Below, in pieces: positions 8,235 through 18,475 of a stretch of DNA of 43,571 bases. Each line of letters starts with the position of its first letter. Within the stretch, counting starts at the first letter, position 1. The translations under genes were made by a program, and so were the position numbers. Source of the DNA: CAHJWO01 sp964245885 (lineage in GTDB: Bacteria; Verrucomicrobiota; Verrucomicrobiia; Chthoniobacterales; SZAS-18); contig CAXTOX010000018.1 in assembly GCA_964245885.1 (NCBI GenBank), forward strand, positions 1 to 43,571, written 5' to 3'. The notes beneath the pieces were generated by a model. It did no database searches. It worked only from the letters and a program-made list of their open reading frames with translations, and was not told the origin of the DNA.

Positions 8235-9983
8235 TCAGTGGATCACGGTGGCCGTCAGGCGGGCATCCACCGCCAGGGACGAGATGGCACTCAGCAGCGC
8301 CGCCGGTTCGAAAGGCTTCGGCAGATGGGTCTGGAACCCTGCGGCCAAAGCCTGCGCTTGATCCTCGGGCCGCACGAAGGCCGTCAAAGCCACCGCCGGC
8401 AACTCGCGGCGTCGGGTGTCCGCCGACGCCCGCAACCGCCGCAACAGACTGTAACCGTCCTCGCCGGGCATCGCGATGTCGCTGATCAGTACGTCCGGCG
8501 TCCACGCTTCGAGCACCTCCAGGGCGGCGGCCACGGAGCCGGCCTCGCGCACCTGCGCATGGGCGCGAACCAGCAGGCGCACCACGACGCGGCGCGAGTC
8601 CGGTTCGTCGTCCACGACCAGCACCTTGCGGCCTTCCAACGAGAGCGCCTCGACGGGAACCCCGTTGTCCACCCGCCCGTTTCGGCCGGGCGGAGTTTCT
8701 ACCTCGCCGGCTAGCCCGAGGGCAGCGTGGAGGGGAAGCAGGATGGTGAACGACGCCCCTTTGCCATCGCCCTCGCTGCTCGCCGCGATGCTGCCGCCGT
8801 GCATCTCGACGAGGTGCCGGGTGATGGACAGCCCGAGCCCGAGACCTCCGTGCGAGCGCGTGCTCGAACCGTCGAACTGGCGAAACCGATCAAAAACGAA
8901 CGGCAGGAAGTCCTCCTTGATGCCGATGCCGGTGTCGGTGACTTCGATGATCGACTGGCCGTCCACCTGCGCGGCATGGATCGTCACGACGCCCGCCTCG
9001 GGGGTGAACTTGATGGCGTTGGAGAGCAGATTCCAGACGACCTGTTGGAGCCGGTCGGGGTCGCCGTGGACCAGCGCGGGCAGCGCGTCCACGGTCCGGC
9101 GGAGTGAGACCCCCTTCGCGGTGGCAGTCGGCCGGGCACTCGCCAGCGCGGCGTCGATGACCGCCGCCAGGTCCACCGGGCCGACCCGCAGGCGCACCTT
9201 GCCGCAGATGATCCGGGAAACCTCCAGCACGTCCTCGACGAGCCGGGCCTGCGCGCGGGCGTTGCGCTCGATGATCTCGATGCCCTCGTGCACCTCCGAA
9301 CGGTCCGGTTCGCCCGTGCGGAGGATCTCCGACCAACCCAGGATCGCGTTCAGAGGCGTGCGCAGTTCGTGCGAAAGGATGGCGAGGAACTCGTCTTTGC
9401 TGCGGTTGGCGCTTTCCACCAGCTGCCGCGCTTCCTGTTCACGCTGGAGCAACTCAGCCGCCTGCTGCTGGGCGAGGGTGCGCTCGGCGATCTCGTTTTG
9501 CAGGAGCAGGTTGCTCTCGCGCAGTTCGGCCGTGCGCGCCTCGACGCGGCGTTCGAGTTCGTCGTTGACCAGCCGCAGGTCTTCCTGCACGCGCTTGCGC
9601 TCGATGGCGTAGCGGATGGCCTGCGCGAGCAGCTCGCCGTCGATGCGGCCCTTGACGAGGTAATCCTGCGCGCCCTCGCGCACCGCCGCCACCGCCAGGG
9701 CCTCGTCGTCCGAACCCGTGAGCACGATCACCGGCAGTTCCGGGGCGGTGAGCTGCCAGCGGGCGAGGGTTTCCAGGCCGAAGCTGTCCGGCAGGCTCAG
9801 GTCCAGCAAAACGATGTCCGGCCGGGAACGTGCGAGCGATCCTACCGCCTCGGCCAACGTCGGGAAACTATCCAGCGCAAACGGCTGCCCGCCGTCGGCA
9901 TCCCGCAGGTGTTCACGGACCAGCCGGGCATCACCGGCATTGTCCTCGACGAGGAGCACGCGGATGGATGGATTAGCGGGCAT
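8235..9983 (-). CDS. Hybrid sensor histidine kinase, REC-coil-HisKA-HATPase-REC
   Basis: 582 residues, no membrane segment, so cytosolic. The first receiver (about 1-125) has VLLVEDN, phospho-acceptor Asp61 in IVLLDLSLP and Lys111. A coiled coil rich in Glu/Arg/Gln (about 130-195) follows. HisKA has SHELRTPLNAILGWSEIL with His205. The ATPase domain shows NLLSNAIKF (N box, Asn322), VTDTGIGI and GLGLGLSI. A second receiver (about 452-575) has VLVVDDEPDSRR, Asp502 in LISDIAMPGEDG and Lys556. It is an intermediate of a phosphorelay, driven through its N-terminal receiver rather than by direct sensing. It is the third gene of the minus-strand signalling operon, 89 bp after the Rcp-type regulator. 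Confidence 0.93.
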   Translation of the reverse strand: MPANPSIRVLLVEDNAGDARLVREHLRDADGGQPFALDSFPTLAEAVGSLARSRPDIVLLDLSLPDSFGLETLARWQLTAPELPVIVLTGSDDEALAVAAVREGAQDYLVKGRIDGELLAQAIRYAIERKRVQEDLRLVNDELERRVEARTAELRESNLLLQNEIAERTLAQQQAAELLQREQEARQLVESANRSKDEFLAILSHELRTPLNAILGWSEILRTGEPDRSEVHEGIEIIERNARAQARLVEDVLEVSRIICGKVRLRVGPVDLAAVIDAALASARPTATAKGVSLRRTVDALPALVHGDPDRLQQVVWNLLSNAIKFTPEAGVVTIHAAQVDGQSIIEVTDTGIGIKEDFLPFVFDRFRQFDGSSTRSHGGLGLGLSITRHLVEMHGGSIAASSEGDGKGASFTILLPLHAALGLAGEVETPPGRNGRVDNGVPVEALSLEGRKVLVVDDEPDSRRVVVRLLVRAHAQVREAGSVAAALEVLEAWTPDVLISDIAMPGEDGYSLLRRLRASADTRRRELPAVALTAFVRPEDQAQALAAGFQTHLPKPFEPAALLSAISSLAVDARLTATVIH

Positions 9984-10072
9984 ACGGCAGACTCGGGCGC
10001 TCAGTCGGGACTATGCAACCGATCCGATGCCACGTCCAGCCTCGCTCCCCGCCGGCGAGGATCGTGGCCGCA

Positions 10073-10530
10073 TCAGTTGGGCAGCTTGACGATCGTCAGC
10101 CAGAAATCCTCGATGGAAGAGACGATGCCCACAAACTGGTCCAAGTCCACGGGCTTGGTAATGTAGCAGTTCGCGTAGAGGTTGTAGCTCTCAAGCACGT
10201 CCTTCTCGGCGGATGAAGTGGTCAAAACGACAACGGGCAGCCGGCGCAACTCGGGGTCCGCCTTGATCTCCGCCAGGACCTCACGCCCATCCTTGCGCGG
10301 CAGGTTCAGGTCGAGCAGAACGAGGTCCGGCCGGGTGGCATCCTCGAAGGGAGCTTCGCGCCGCAGGTAGCTGAGCGCTTCCACCCCGTCGCGGGCCACC
10401 GCCAGGTTGTTGCGCACCTTGGCCTCGCCGAGGGCTTCCTGCGTCAGGCGCACGTCGCCGGGGTTGTCTTCGACCAACAGGATTTCGATGGGCCGCATGT
10501 CGGAAATTCGGATTCGCTGCAAGGGTTGTA

Positions 10531-10534
<4 letters not shown>
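10073..10534 (-). CDS. Rcp-type single-domain response regulator
   Basis: 153 residues (141 from the internal ATG at 10498). A stand-alone receiver with EILLVEDNPGDVRLTQEAL, Asp75 in LVLLDLNLPRKDG, TTSS after strand four, and Lys127 in CYITKPVDLDQF. The NPGDVRLT and N-L-P-R-K-D-G wording and the long insert before the Asp are typical of Rcp1-like partners of phytochrome-type kinases. There is no output domain, so it likely passes phosphate on or acts by protein contact. The ATG at 10534 overlaps the stop of the upstream kinase (ATGA), which supports that start and coupled translation. Confidence 0.9.
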
Positions 10535-12324
<1,790 letters not shown>

Positions 12325-12437
12325 GCGGCGGCACCCGGCACCGCCTTCCCCGTCAACAAACGCGTGGGCCGCGGGATTTGGCCGGATGCTCGCGCAAGGT
12401 TTGCTGCGGGGCGCGTCGTTTGCTCTAGTATGCGGCT

Positions 12438-13214
12438 GTGTTCTACCGTGTCTTCGTCGCCGGCATCGTCGGATTCTGGCTGCTGATGGGGACGATGCTC
12501 GTGCGCACGGAACTATTCCCCAACCGCGGGAACCGGCTGCCGGTGCCGGTCGACTACGTCGGCGGCCTGATCTTCCGGCACGAGGAAGCGTCTTCGCTCG
12601 CCCTTTACAGCCAGAAGCGGCGGCTGGACGGCAGCTTCCACCTCCAGCCCAAGCGCCTGCCGACGTCCGCCGGCGGTAAAACCCTAATCGGGAACCTGCT
12701 GAGCCTGAGCGGGAACTTCCTGCTGAGCTTGCCGGGCCTCGCCGGTCAGCGCGTGGTTTTTCACGGCGGTCTGGAGGTGGGCGACCACGAGCAGGTCCAG
12801 CGCGTGGACTTCTCCGTGAGCCTGCACGAGCCGAAGCAAAACACGTCCAGCGTGACGCTCCACCTCGACGGTCGCCCGGCCGACAACCAATGGCACTACC
12901 AAATCACCCAGGGAACCGTGACGCTGCGCGAGGGCAGCGGGACGCCCGCAGAGCTGATCGACCAGCTCGACCTCCGCGGCTACGGGGTGGATTCGCGGGT
13001 GTTTTCCCAGGTGGGAACCCGGGTGGCGGCAACGACGCTCAGCGCCCACCGCGGGCTGCTGCGCATCAGCGACGAGGACATCGAAACCTTCGTGGTCACG
13101 GTCCACCAGGGCGACGGCATGGACACGGAGATCCACGTCAACCAATTCGGGCAAGTGCTCGCGGTGAAAACGTTCCTCGGCTACGATCTCTACGACGAGT
13201 CGCTGGCTCCCTAG
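12438..13214 (+). CDS. Unknown protein with N-terminal membrane anchor
   Basis: 258 residues from GTG at 12438. One hydrophobic segment near the N terminus (residues 5-21, FVAGIVGFWLLMGTMLV) anchors an otherwise soluble, beta-rich chain with phrases such as SVTLHLDGRPADNQWHYQIT and DTEIHVNQFGQVLAVKTFLGYDLYD. I do not recognise the family. The ABC ATPase begins 22 bp downstream on the same strand, so it may be a partner or membrane component of that system, but one TM helix cannot form a permease. The start is uncertain because no good ribosome site is visible. Confidence 0.65.
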   Translation: MFYRVFVAGIVGFWLLMGTMLVRTELFPNRGNRLPVPVDYVGGLIFRHEEASSLALYSQKRRLDGSFHLQPKRLPTSAGGKTLIGNLLSLSGNFLLSLPGLAGQRVVFHGGLEVGDHEQVQRVDFSVSLHEPKQNTSSVTLHLDGRPADNQWHYQITQGTVTLREGSGTPAELIDQLDLRGYGVDSRVFSQVGTRVAATTLSAHRGLLRISDEDIETFVVTVHQGDGMDTEIHVNQFGQVLAVKTFLGYDLYDESLAP

Positions 13215-13236
13215 GCTCCCGCGGGCAACCCTCCCC

Positions 13237-14016
13237 ATGATCCAGGCCCAGGCGCTCAGCAAAAACTTCGGCTTCCTGCACGCGGTCGACGGGTTGGACC
13301 TGGACGTTGCCCAGGGTGAGTTCTTCGCGTTCCTCGGCCCCAACGCGGCCGGCAAAACCACGACGATCAAGATGCTCACCGGGCTGCTGCGGCCCAGCGC
13401 GGGGCGGGCGCGCGTGGCCGGGTTCGACATCCAAAAGGACCCGAACGCCGCCAAGCGGCTCATCAGCTACGTGCCGGACTTTCCGTTCCTGTACGACAAG
13501 CTGACCCCGCGGGAGTTTCTGCTGTTCGTGGGCGAGCTTTATGAGATGAACCGCGCGGAGATCCTCCTGCGCACCGGCGAGCTGTTCGAGCAATTCCACC
13601 TGACGGATTACCACAACGAGTTGATCGAAAACCTGAGCCACGGTACCCGCCAGCGCGTGGCGATCTCGGCCGGGTTGCTGCACGATCCGAAGGTGTTCAT
13701 CATCGACGAGCCGATGGTTGGCCTTGATCCGATGCACGCGCGCATCGTCAAGGACGAATTCAAGGCGCGCAGCCGGGCGGGCTGCACGATCTTTTTGTCC
13801 ACGCACACCCTCTCGGTGGCGGAGGAGATGGCCGACCGGATCGGGATTATCAACCACGGCCGGCTCGTCGCACTCGGCACCGTCGACGAACTGCGCCGCC
13901 AGAACCAGGAGGCGGGCGGCGCGCTGGAAAAAATCTTCCTTTCCGTGATCGACGCCGAGGATCGGCACCGCGAGGAGGTCGAAGCGCGCGACGCCGGGAA
14001 GAAAGGAAGAGATTGA
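13237..14016 (+). CDS. ABC transporter ATP-binding protein (ABC-2/NatA/CcmA type)
   Basis: 259 residues, a single nucleotide-binding domain. Walker A GPNAAGKTT (34-42), signature NLSHGTRQRVAI (132-143), Walker B VFIIDEP (153-159) and the switch His190 in FLSTH are all present. The motif form NAAGKTTTIKMLTGLLRPSAG is typical of exporters that work with ABC-2 permeases. No permease gene adjoins it in this window; neighbours are the anchored unknown protein upstream and a PAP2 phosphatase downstream. The substrate cannot be inferred. The Ser of LSGGQ is kept while the GGQ part is degenerate (LSHGT), as seen in this subfamily. Confidence 0.9.
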   Translation: MIQAQALSKNFGFLHAVDGLDLDVAQGEFFAFLGPNAAGKTTTIKMLTGLLRPSAGRARVAGFDIQKDPNAAKRLISYVPDFPFLYDKLTPREFLLFVGELYEMNRAEILLRTGELFEQFHLTDYHNELIENLSHGTRQRVAISAGLLHDPKVFIIDEPMVGLDPMHARIVKDEFKARSRAGCTIFLSTHTLSVAEEMADRIGIINHGRLVALGTVDELRRQNQEAGGALEKIFLSVIDAEDRHREEVEARDAGKKGRD

Positions 14017-14124
14017 ACGCGGCTTCGCGGACTCCCACGGATGCTGGCCCCGGGGTCTGGGCGACGCTCATGTGAAACTCACAGCCGACAAAGGCTGCCG
14101 CCGCTTGAGCAAAACACGAAACTG

Positions 14125-14998
14125 ATGCCGATGCCCTCCTCTGCGAATTTATCGAACCGCTGGCTCGGCTGGGTCCGACGCTCGGGCCGGCTGGAACTGG
14201 CGTTCCTGCTGGCGATCCTGGGGGTGACGGCGGCGTTGTGGATCTTCGGCGCGCTCGCGGACAAGGTGCTGGCAGGCAACCCGGCGAAGTTCGACGACCG
14301 TCTCCTGCTCGCGCTGCGTCAACCGGGCAACCTCGCGGTGCCCATCGGCCCCTCCTGGTCCGTCCAGCTCGCGCGCGACATGACGGCCTTCGGTGGTCCG
14401 GTCGGCATCGGGTTGATCACTGGCGTTGTGGCAGGCTACCTGGCGCTGGAACGCCGCTTCGGCCTGCTGACTTTTCTGCTGGCCTCGACGCTGAGCGGCA
14501 CGGTGCTCGGGTTGTTCCTGAAAGAACTGTTTCACCGACCCCGACCGCAGGTCGTGCCTCATCTCACCGACATCTCCACCGCCAGTTTTCCAAGCGGCCA
14601 TTCCATGTTGTCGTCCGTCGCTTACCTGACGATGGCCGCACTGCTCGGCGGCATCCCCTTGATGCTCGCCTCCGGCACCGGCGCCGAGATCCGCCAGCCG
14701 TTGGGCTACGCGATGGTCGGCGGGCTGGCGGTGAGCCAGATCCTGACNNNNNNNNNNGCGGCTAAAAATCTACTTCCTGGCGGTCGCCGTGGTGCTGATC
14801 GGCATGGTCGGCTTCAGCCGGGTGTACCTCGGCGTACACTATCCGACCGACGTGCTCGCGGGCTGGTGCGTGGGCAGCGCGTGGGCGATCATCTGCTGCG
14901 TGGCGGCGCACTTCCTGGCCAGAGAACGAGCTTTCCCACAGGCGGAACAATTGGGCAACGAGACCGCCGCTAAAGAAGATGGGCCGACTGGGACTTGA
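14125..14998 (+). CDS. PAP2-family membrane phosphatase (gap inside)
   Basis: Integral membrane lipid phosphatase, related to undecaprenyl-pyrophosphate phosphatases and phosphatidylglycerophosphatases. All three PAP2 motifs are visible: KELFHRPRP, PSGHSM, and, after the gap, SRVYLGVHYPTD. Several TM helices surround them. The 10-N gap (14748-14757) sits after VSQIL and the frame resumes with RLKIYFLAVAVVLIGM; intact reading needs a true length of 0 modulo 3. ATG 14125 is chosen as a start close to the first basic/hydrophobic stretch; 14041 and 14131 are alternatives. The last codons and the stop lie inside the antisense tRNA-Lys gene. Confidence 0.87.
14748..14757. other. Assembly gap (10 N) inside the PAP2 gene
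   Basis: Ten N between PAP2 motifs 2 and 3. The flanking frames are inconsistent with a length of 10. Confidence 0.95.
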
Positions 14999-15052
14999 AC
15001 CCAGAACCAATCGCTTAAAAGGCGAGTGCTCTAACCATTGAGCTATCAGCCC
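14980..15052 (-). tRNA. tRNA-Lys (TTT anticodon)
   Basis: Read on the minus strand: GGGCTGA acceptor, D arm GCTC...GAGC, anticodon loop CTTTTAA (anticodon TTT), T arm CTGGGTTCAAGTCCCAG, and acceptor TCGGCCC with discriminator A. CCA is not encoded. It overlaps the end of the PAP2 reading frame by 19 bp. Confidence 0.95.
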
Positions 15053-15104
15053 GCGTAGGAAGGACTGAATTACTTCCAAAGCAGCCCGCGCGCAAGTTTC
15101 CTTT

Positions 15105-15797
15105 TCACGCCTCGGCCTGGTCGGGGCCGAGTGGCAAGATGTCCCGCAACGTGTGGCGGGGTCGTTCCAATTGGAAAACCCGCAGCCCGACGTGCTCCGC
15201 GCCCCCGTCCTTGTGTGGATCGTCCCCGACATGCAGGGCGCGCCCGGCCGGAACGCCAAAGAGCCTCAGCGCCTCTGCGTAAATGCGCGGAGCGGGTTTG
15301 TCGGCCCCGACCTCGCTGGAGATGACGATATGCTCGAAGGACGCGGCCAGCCCGAGATCGTCGAGCACCTTGCGCAAGCGGCGGTCGAAGTTGGAAATGA
15401 CCCCGAGCCGGTAGCCAGCTTCCTGTAGTGCAGCCAACACCGCCGGCACATCCGTGAACACTTCCCACACCCCCGGTTCGGCGAAATGCGCGTAGACCGC
15501 TTCGAAGTAGGCGGGCAGGTCGAATCGTGCCTGTTCCTGCGGTGTCAGCACCGAGGCAAAGACGGCTTTCACCAGATCGCGCCACCAGCCTTTGTCGTCG
15601 TCTGGCCGGGGTCCGGCGGTGGCCGCCCGCTCCGGGGCCGCTTTCCAGGCCGCGCGAAACGCCCGGTCGAGCGCGTCGGCATCGGGAGCGACGCCGAAGG
15701 ACCGCGCCACCGCCCGGTAATGTTCGCCCACGGAGTGGGGCAAATGGATCAACGTCCCGGCGGCGTCGAAAAAGATCACTTCCGGGTCCGTCGGCAT
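15105..15797 (-). CDS. HAD-superfamily hydrolase (REG-2/HDHD3-like, subfamily IA)
   Basis: 230 residues. Motif I FFDAAGTLIH with nucleophile Asp11; the second Asp of the usual DxD is Ala (DAAGT), a variant known in REG-2-like HAD proteins. Motif II VISNFD, motif III Lys in GADKPAPRIY, and motif IV HVGDDPHKDGGAEHVG with the acidic pair. The helical cap between motifs I and II fits subfamily IA. It is a small-molecule phosphatase of unknown substrate, in the phosphoglycolate-phosphatase-like group. It starts at ATG 15797, divergent from the gene at 15921, and ends 53 bp before tRNA-Lys. Confidence 0.85.
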   Translation of the reverse strand: MPTDPEVIFFDAAGTLIHLPHSVGEHYRAVARSFGVAPDADALDRAFRAAWKAAPERAATAGPRPDDDKGWWRDLVKAVFASVLTPQEQARFDLPAYFEAVYAHFAEPGVWEVFTDVPAVLAALQEAGYRLGVISNFDRRLRKVLDDLGLAASFEHIVISSEVGADKPAPRIYAEALRLFGVPAGRALHVGDDPHKDGGAEHVGLRVFQLERPRHTLRDILPLGPDQAEA

Positions 15798-15920
15798 CGT
15801 TCTTCTATCCTCGCGCGAATTGGCGAAGAAGGCGAGCGGCGCGGTAGCGTCATCGCCGCAGGCATTTTAATGAGGCGGGGGGACGCAACCTCCCCGCCAA
15901 TTGCGAATCAGCCAGCAAGT

Positions 15921-16820
15921 ATGAGCAATCAACTCTCCGATACTATTTCGACGCTGAATAAATTAATCGAGACGTGCAAGGATGGGCAGGAAGGTTTTCG
16001 CCTCGCGGCGGAGTCCGTCACCGACGACGAGGACCTGAAAGGCTTTCTTTTTTCCTGCTCGTTGCAGCGTTCCAAATTTGCCGGTGAACTCCAGAACGAG
16101 GTGATCAACCTCGGCGAACCCGGCCCGTCCGAGAGCAGCACGGTCGTTTCCACTCTGCACCGCGGTTGGATCAATCTGAAGAGTGCCCTGACCGGCCACG
16201 ACAATCACGCCATCCTCGCGGAGTGTGAACGTGGTGAGGACAGCGCCGTCTCCGAGTATCGCAAGGCGATCAACTCTGGTTTGTCGGAGACGCTGAAAGA
16301 GATTGTGCAGCGGCAGTTCCAAGAGGTGTTGGCCACCCACAATTCGGTACGGGGCCTGCGTGACGAACTCGCCGCACAAAAGCCGGCCTCGCGCAGTGCT
16401 GGCCAGGTGGCGAGCGACTTCGGTTCGAGCTTGCGGGAAAAAGGGAGCGCACTCGGCAGCAGCGCGTCGGAGAGCTGGACCGGTGCGGTGCAGAGCACAG
16501 AAGTTTACGTCCGCGAAAACCCGTTCCCGGCGATCCTGACGGCGCTCGGGGTCGGGTTTGGTCTCGGCTTGCTGGTTCGCCTGTTCGAGCGCCCGAGCCG
16601 TGAGACCATCGAAGTCCCGATTCCGAAGGCCGTCCAAAAGGTGCGTGACTATGACTACCAGGCGGCTGTTCTGCCGTTCCTGTGGCCGGTGGCCAAGTTC
16701 TTCATGAGCAACTACGCGTCCGCTCGCAAAGGAGTGTCGAAAGCGTACGAACAAGCGTCGGACGTGGACGTTAGCAAGTATGTCGACCCGGTAGTCAAGC
16801 GTGCGAAGAAGATGTTCTGA
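15921..16820 (+). CDS. PA2169-like four-helix protein fused to a DUF883/YqjD-like membrane tail
   Basis: 299 residues from ATG 15921. Residues 1-145 (SDTISTLNKLIETCKDGQEGFRLAAESV...) match the PA2169/DUF2383 ferritin-like four-helix fold. Residues around 165-225 resemble DUF883 (ElaB/YqjD) proteins: an amphipathic stretch, then YVRENPFPAILTALGVGFGLGLLVRLFERPSR, one TM anchor. A basic, Tyr/Lys-rich tail follows. DUF883 proteins anchor ribosome-associated or stress proteins to the inner membrane; the fusion's role is unknown. The next gene (DUF937) is 80 bp downstream. The frame is open upstream to 15486, but that part overlaps the HAD gene antisense and is not used. Confidence 0.75.
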   Translation: MSNQLSDTISTLNKLIETCKDGQEGFRLAAESVTDDEDLKGFLFSCSLQRSKFAGELQNEVINLGEPGPSESSTVVSTLHRGWINLKSALTGHDNHAILAECERGEDSAVSEYRKAINSGLSETLKEIVQRQFQEVLATHNSVRGLRDELAAQKPASRSAGQVASDFGSSLREKGSALGSSASESWTGAVQSTEVYVRENPFPAILTALGVGFGLGLLVRLFERPSRETIEVPIPKAVQKVRDYDYQAAVLPFLWPVAKFFMSNYASARKGVSKAYEQASDVDVSKYVDPVVKRAKKMF

Positions 16821-16900
16821 GACGCTAAAAAAGTACACACAGCATCCGTCCGTCCAGGGTCCTAGATGGCTTTAGATGACCAAATAACTTCAAAGAAAAT

Positions 16901-17389
16901 ATGTCACTCCTCGATCAACTCAGCGGCGTCCTCGGCAATGTGATGGGCGGCAACCTCAACGAACAACAAGCCGGTGAGCACTACGACCAGATTGCCAGCC
17001 AAGTGCCGCAAAGCCAACTCGGCGCTGCCATCGGGCCGGCGCTGGCGCGGCTCGGCGGAGGCCAAGTTCAGCAGAGCGTCACTAACTCGGCCGCTCAGAT
17101 GGACCCGCAACAACGTGGAAACGTGATGCAGACACTCCTCGGCGGTCTGGGTGGTGCCGGCAACCTCGGGGGTATCCTCTCCCAACTGGGAATCAGCCCC
17201 TCCGTGCAGAACGACCCGCAAAGCGCCAGCCCCGATGATGTCGGCAAATTGGCTGCGCACACGCAGTCGAACAACCCTGATGTGTTCCATCAAGCGATGT
17301 CCTTCTACTCGGCGCATCCGACGTTGGTGAAGGCGCTCGGAACGGCGGCAATCGCCGGGATTGCCCATCATTTGTCCAACCCGCAGTAA
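16901..17389 (+). CDS. DUF937 (YidB-like) protein
   Basis: 162 residues: MSLLDQLSGVLGNVMGG at the start, Gly/Gln-rich middle with QTLLGGLGGAGNLGGIL, and a C-terminal HPTLVKALGTAAIAGIAHHL. This is the layout of DUF937/YidB proteins, which are soluble and of unknown function. The ribosome site is a weak purine run AAAGAAA just before ATG. A hairpin terminator follows 20 bp after the stop. The AT-rich leader 16821-16900 may hold its own promoter. Confidence 0.75.
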   Translation: MSLLDQLSGVLGNVMGGNLNEQQAGEHYDQIASQVPQSQLGAAIGPALARLGGGQVQQSVTNSAAQMDPQQRGNVMQTLLGGLGGAGNLGGILSQLGISPSVQNDPQSASPDDVGKLAAHTQSNNPDVFHQAMSFYSAHPTLVKALGTAAIAGIAHHLSNPQ

Positions 17390-17409
17390 GTTTTACTTCC
17401 GGCCTTCAG

Positions 17410-17455
17410 AAAAGGTTTCCATCACGGCGCATTGTTGCCGGGTGGAAACCTTTTT
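17410..17455 (+). terminator. Intrinsic terminator after the DUF937 gene
   Basis: A 12-bp stem AAAAGGTTTCCA / TGGAAACCTTTT with an inner CGGC/GCCG pairing in the loop, followed by TTTGCTTTG. Confidence 0.75.
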
Positions 17456-17486
17456 GCTTTGTTGCTGACGGCGGAGCGTTCTGCCT

Positions 17487-18475
17487 ATGGTTGGAACGCC
17501 GTCTGCTTGGACGGAGAGACACGCCGACGAGAACCACCCTGCTTTTCTCGGTGGACGATGCTCCCGCCCCAGCTTTGTCTCCAATTCTGTGAACGAAACA
17601 TCGGTTAATTCGACGCTGCCGGGCACCGCCGGGCTTGACGGTCTTCCGCGTCCCCATCTGACCATCCGGGCTTCGAGCGGGTGGACCTCCCTGAACTTGC
17701 GTGAAATTTGGGGTTTCCGCGATCTGCTCGTCACGCTGGCGAGCCGCGACCTCAAAATTCGGTACAAGCAAACGGCGCTCGGCGTGATTTGGGTCGTGCT
17801 CCAGCCCCTCATGGCGGCGGGCGTGTTTTCTTTCGTGTTCGGAATGGTGGCCGGGCTGCCGAGCAACGGCACACCGTACTTGGTCTTCTCGTTCGCGGGT
17901 CTGCTCGGCTGGAACTTCTTCAGCAACGTGCTCAGCAAGGTGAGCAGTTGCCTCGTCGGAAACGCGCAATTGATCTCCAAGGTTTTCTTCCCGCGGCTCG
18001 TCCTGCCACTCTCCGGCCTGGGCTCCTGCTTCGTGGATTTTGCGGTCGGCCTAGTCATGATGGCGGTCATGCTGGCCGTGTTCCGGATCGCGCCGTCGGG
18101 AACCCTGCTGCTGTTCCCCGTGTCGCTGTTGATCCTGGCGGCGTTGGCCACCGGGATCGGCCTCTGGGCGGCGGCGCTCATGGTCTCTTATCGGGATGTC
18201 GCGTACATCCTGCCGGTGATGCTGAACATCCTCCTCTACGCCAGCCCGGTGGCGTACTCGGTGGCAGCCGTGCCGGCGCGGCTGCGGTGGGTGTACTTGC
18301 TCAATCCGCTGACNNNNNNNNNNCGGCGCTCGAAGCGATGCGCGCCGGACTGCTCGGCCTGCCGTTCAACGAAACCAAGGAACTCACGGTCTCGGGCCTG
18401 GTTGCCGTGGTGCTGCTGACGGTTGGCCTCTACGCCTTCAAACGGATGGAAAGGAGGTTCGCCGATGTTATCTAA
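17487..18475 (+). CDS. ABC-2 polysaccharide export permease, Wzm/TagG-like (gap inside)
   Basis: Inner-membrane channel subunit for exporting a lipid-linked polysaccharide. The family hallmark RDLLVTLASRDLKIRYKQTALGVIWVVLQPL (about residues 72-104) is followed by TM helices such as VFSFVFGMVAGL and LLLFPVSLLILAALATGIGL. A gap (18314-18323) falls after LNPLT; comparison with the family phrase NPLTG..EA.R suggests only about 2 missing bases. The end FKRMERRFADVI is typical. ATG 17487 gives a long unaligned leader; GTG 17589 is a good alternative. It overlaps the ATPase gene by 11 bp, as wzm-wzt pairs often do. Confidence 0.88.
18314..18323. other. Assembly gap (10 N) inside the export permease gene
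   Basis: Ten N. The frames require 2 modulo 3, and the family alignment around NPLT suggests the true distance is about 2 bases. Confidence 0.95.
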
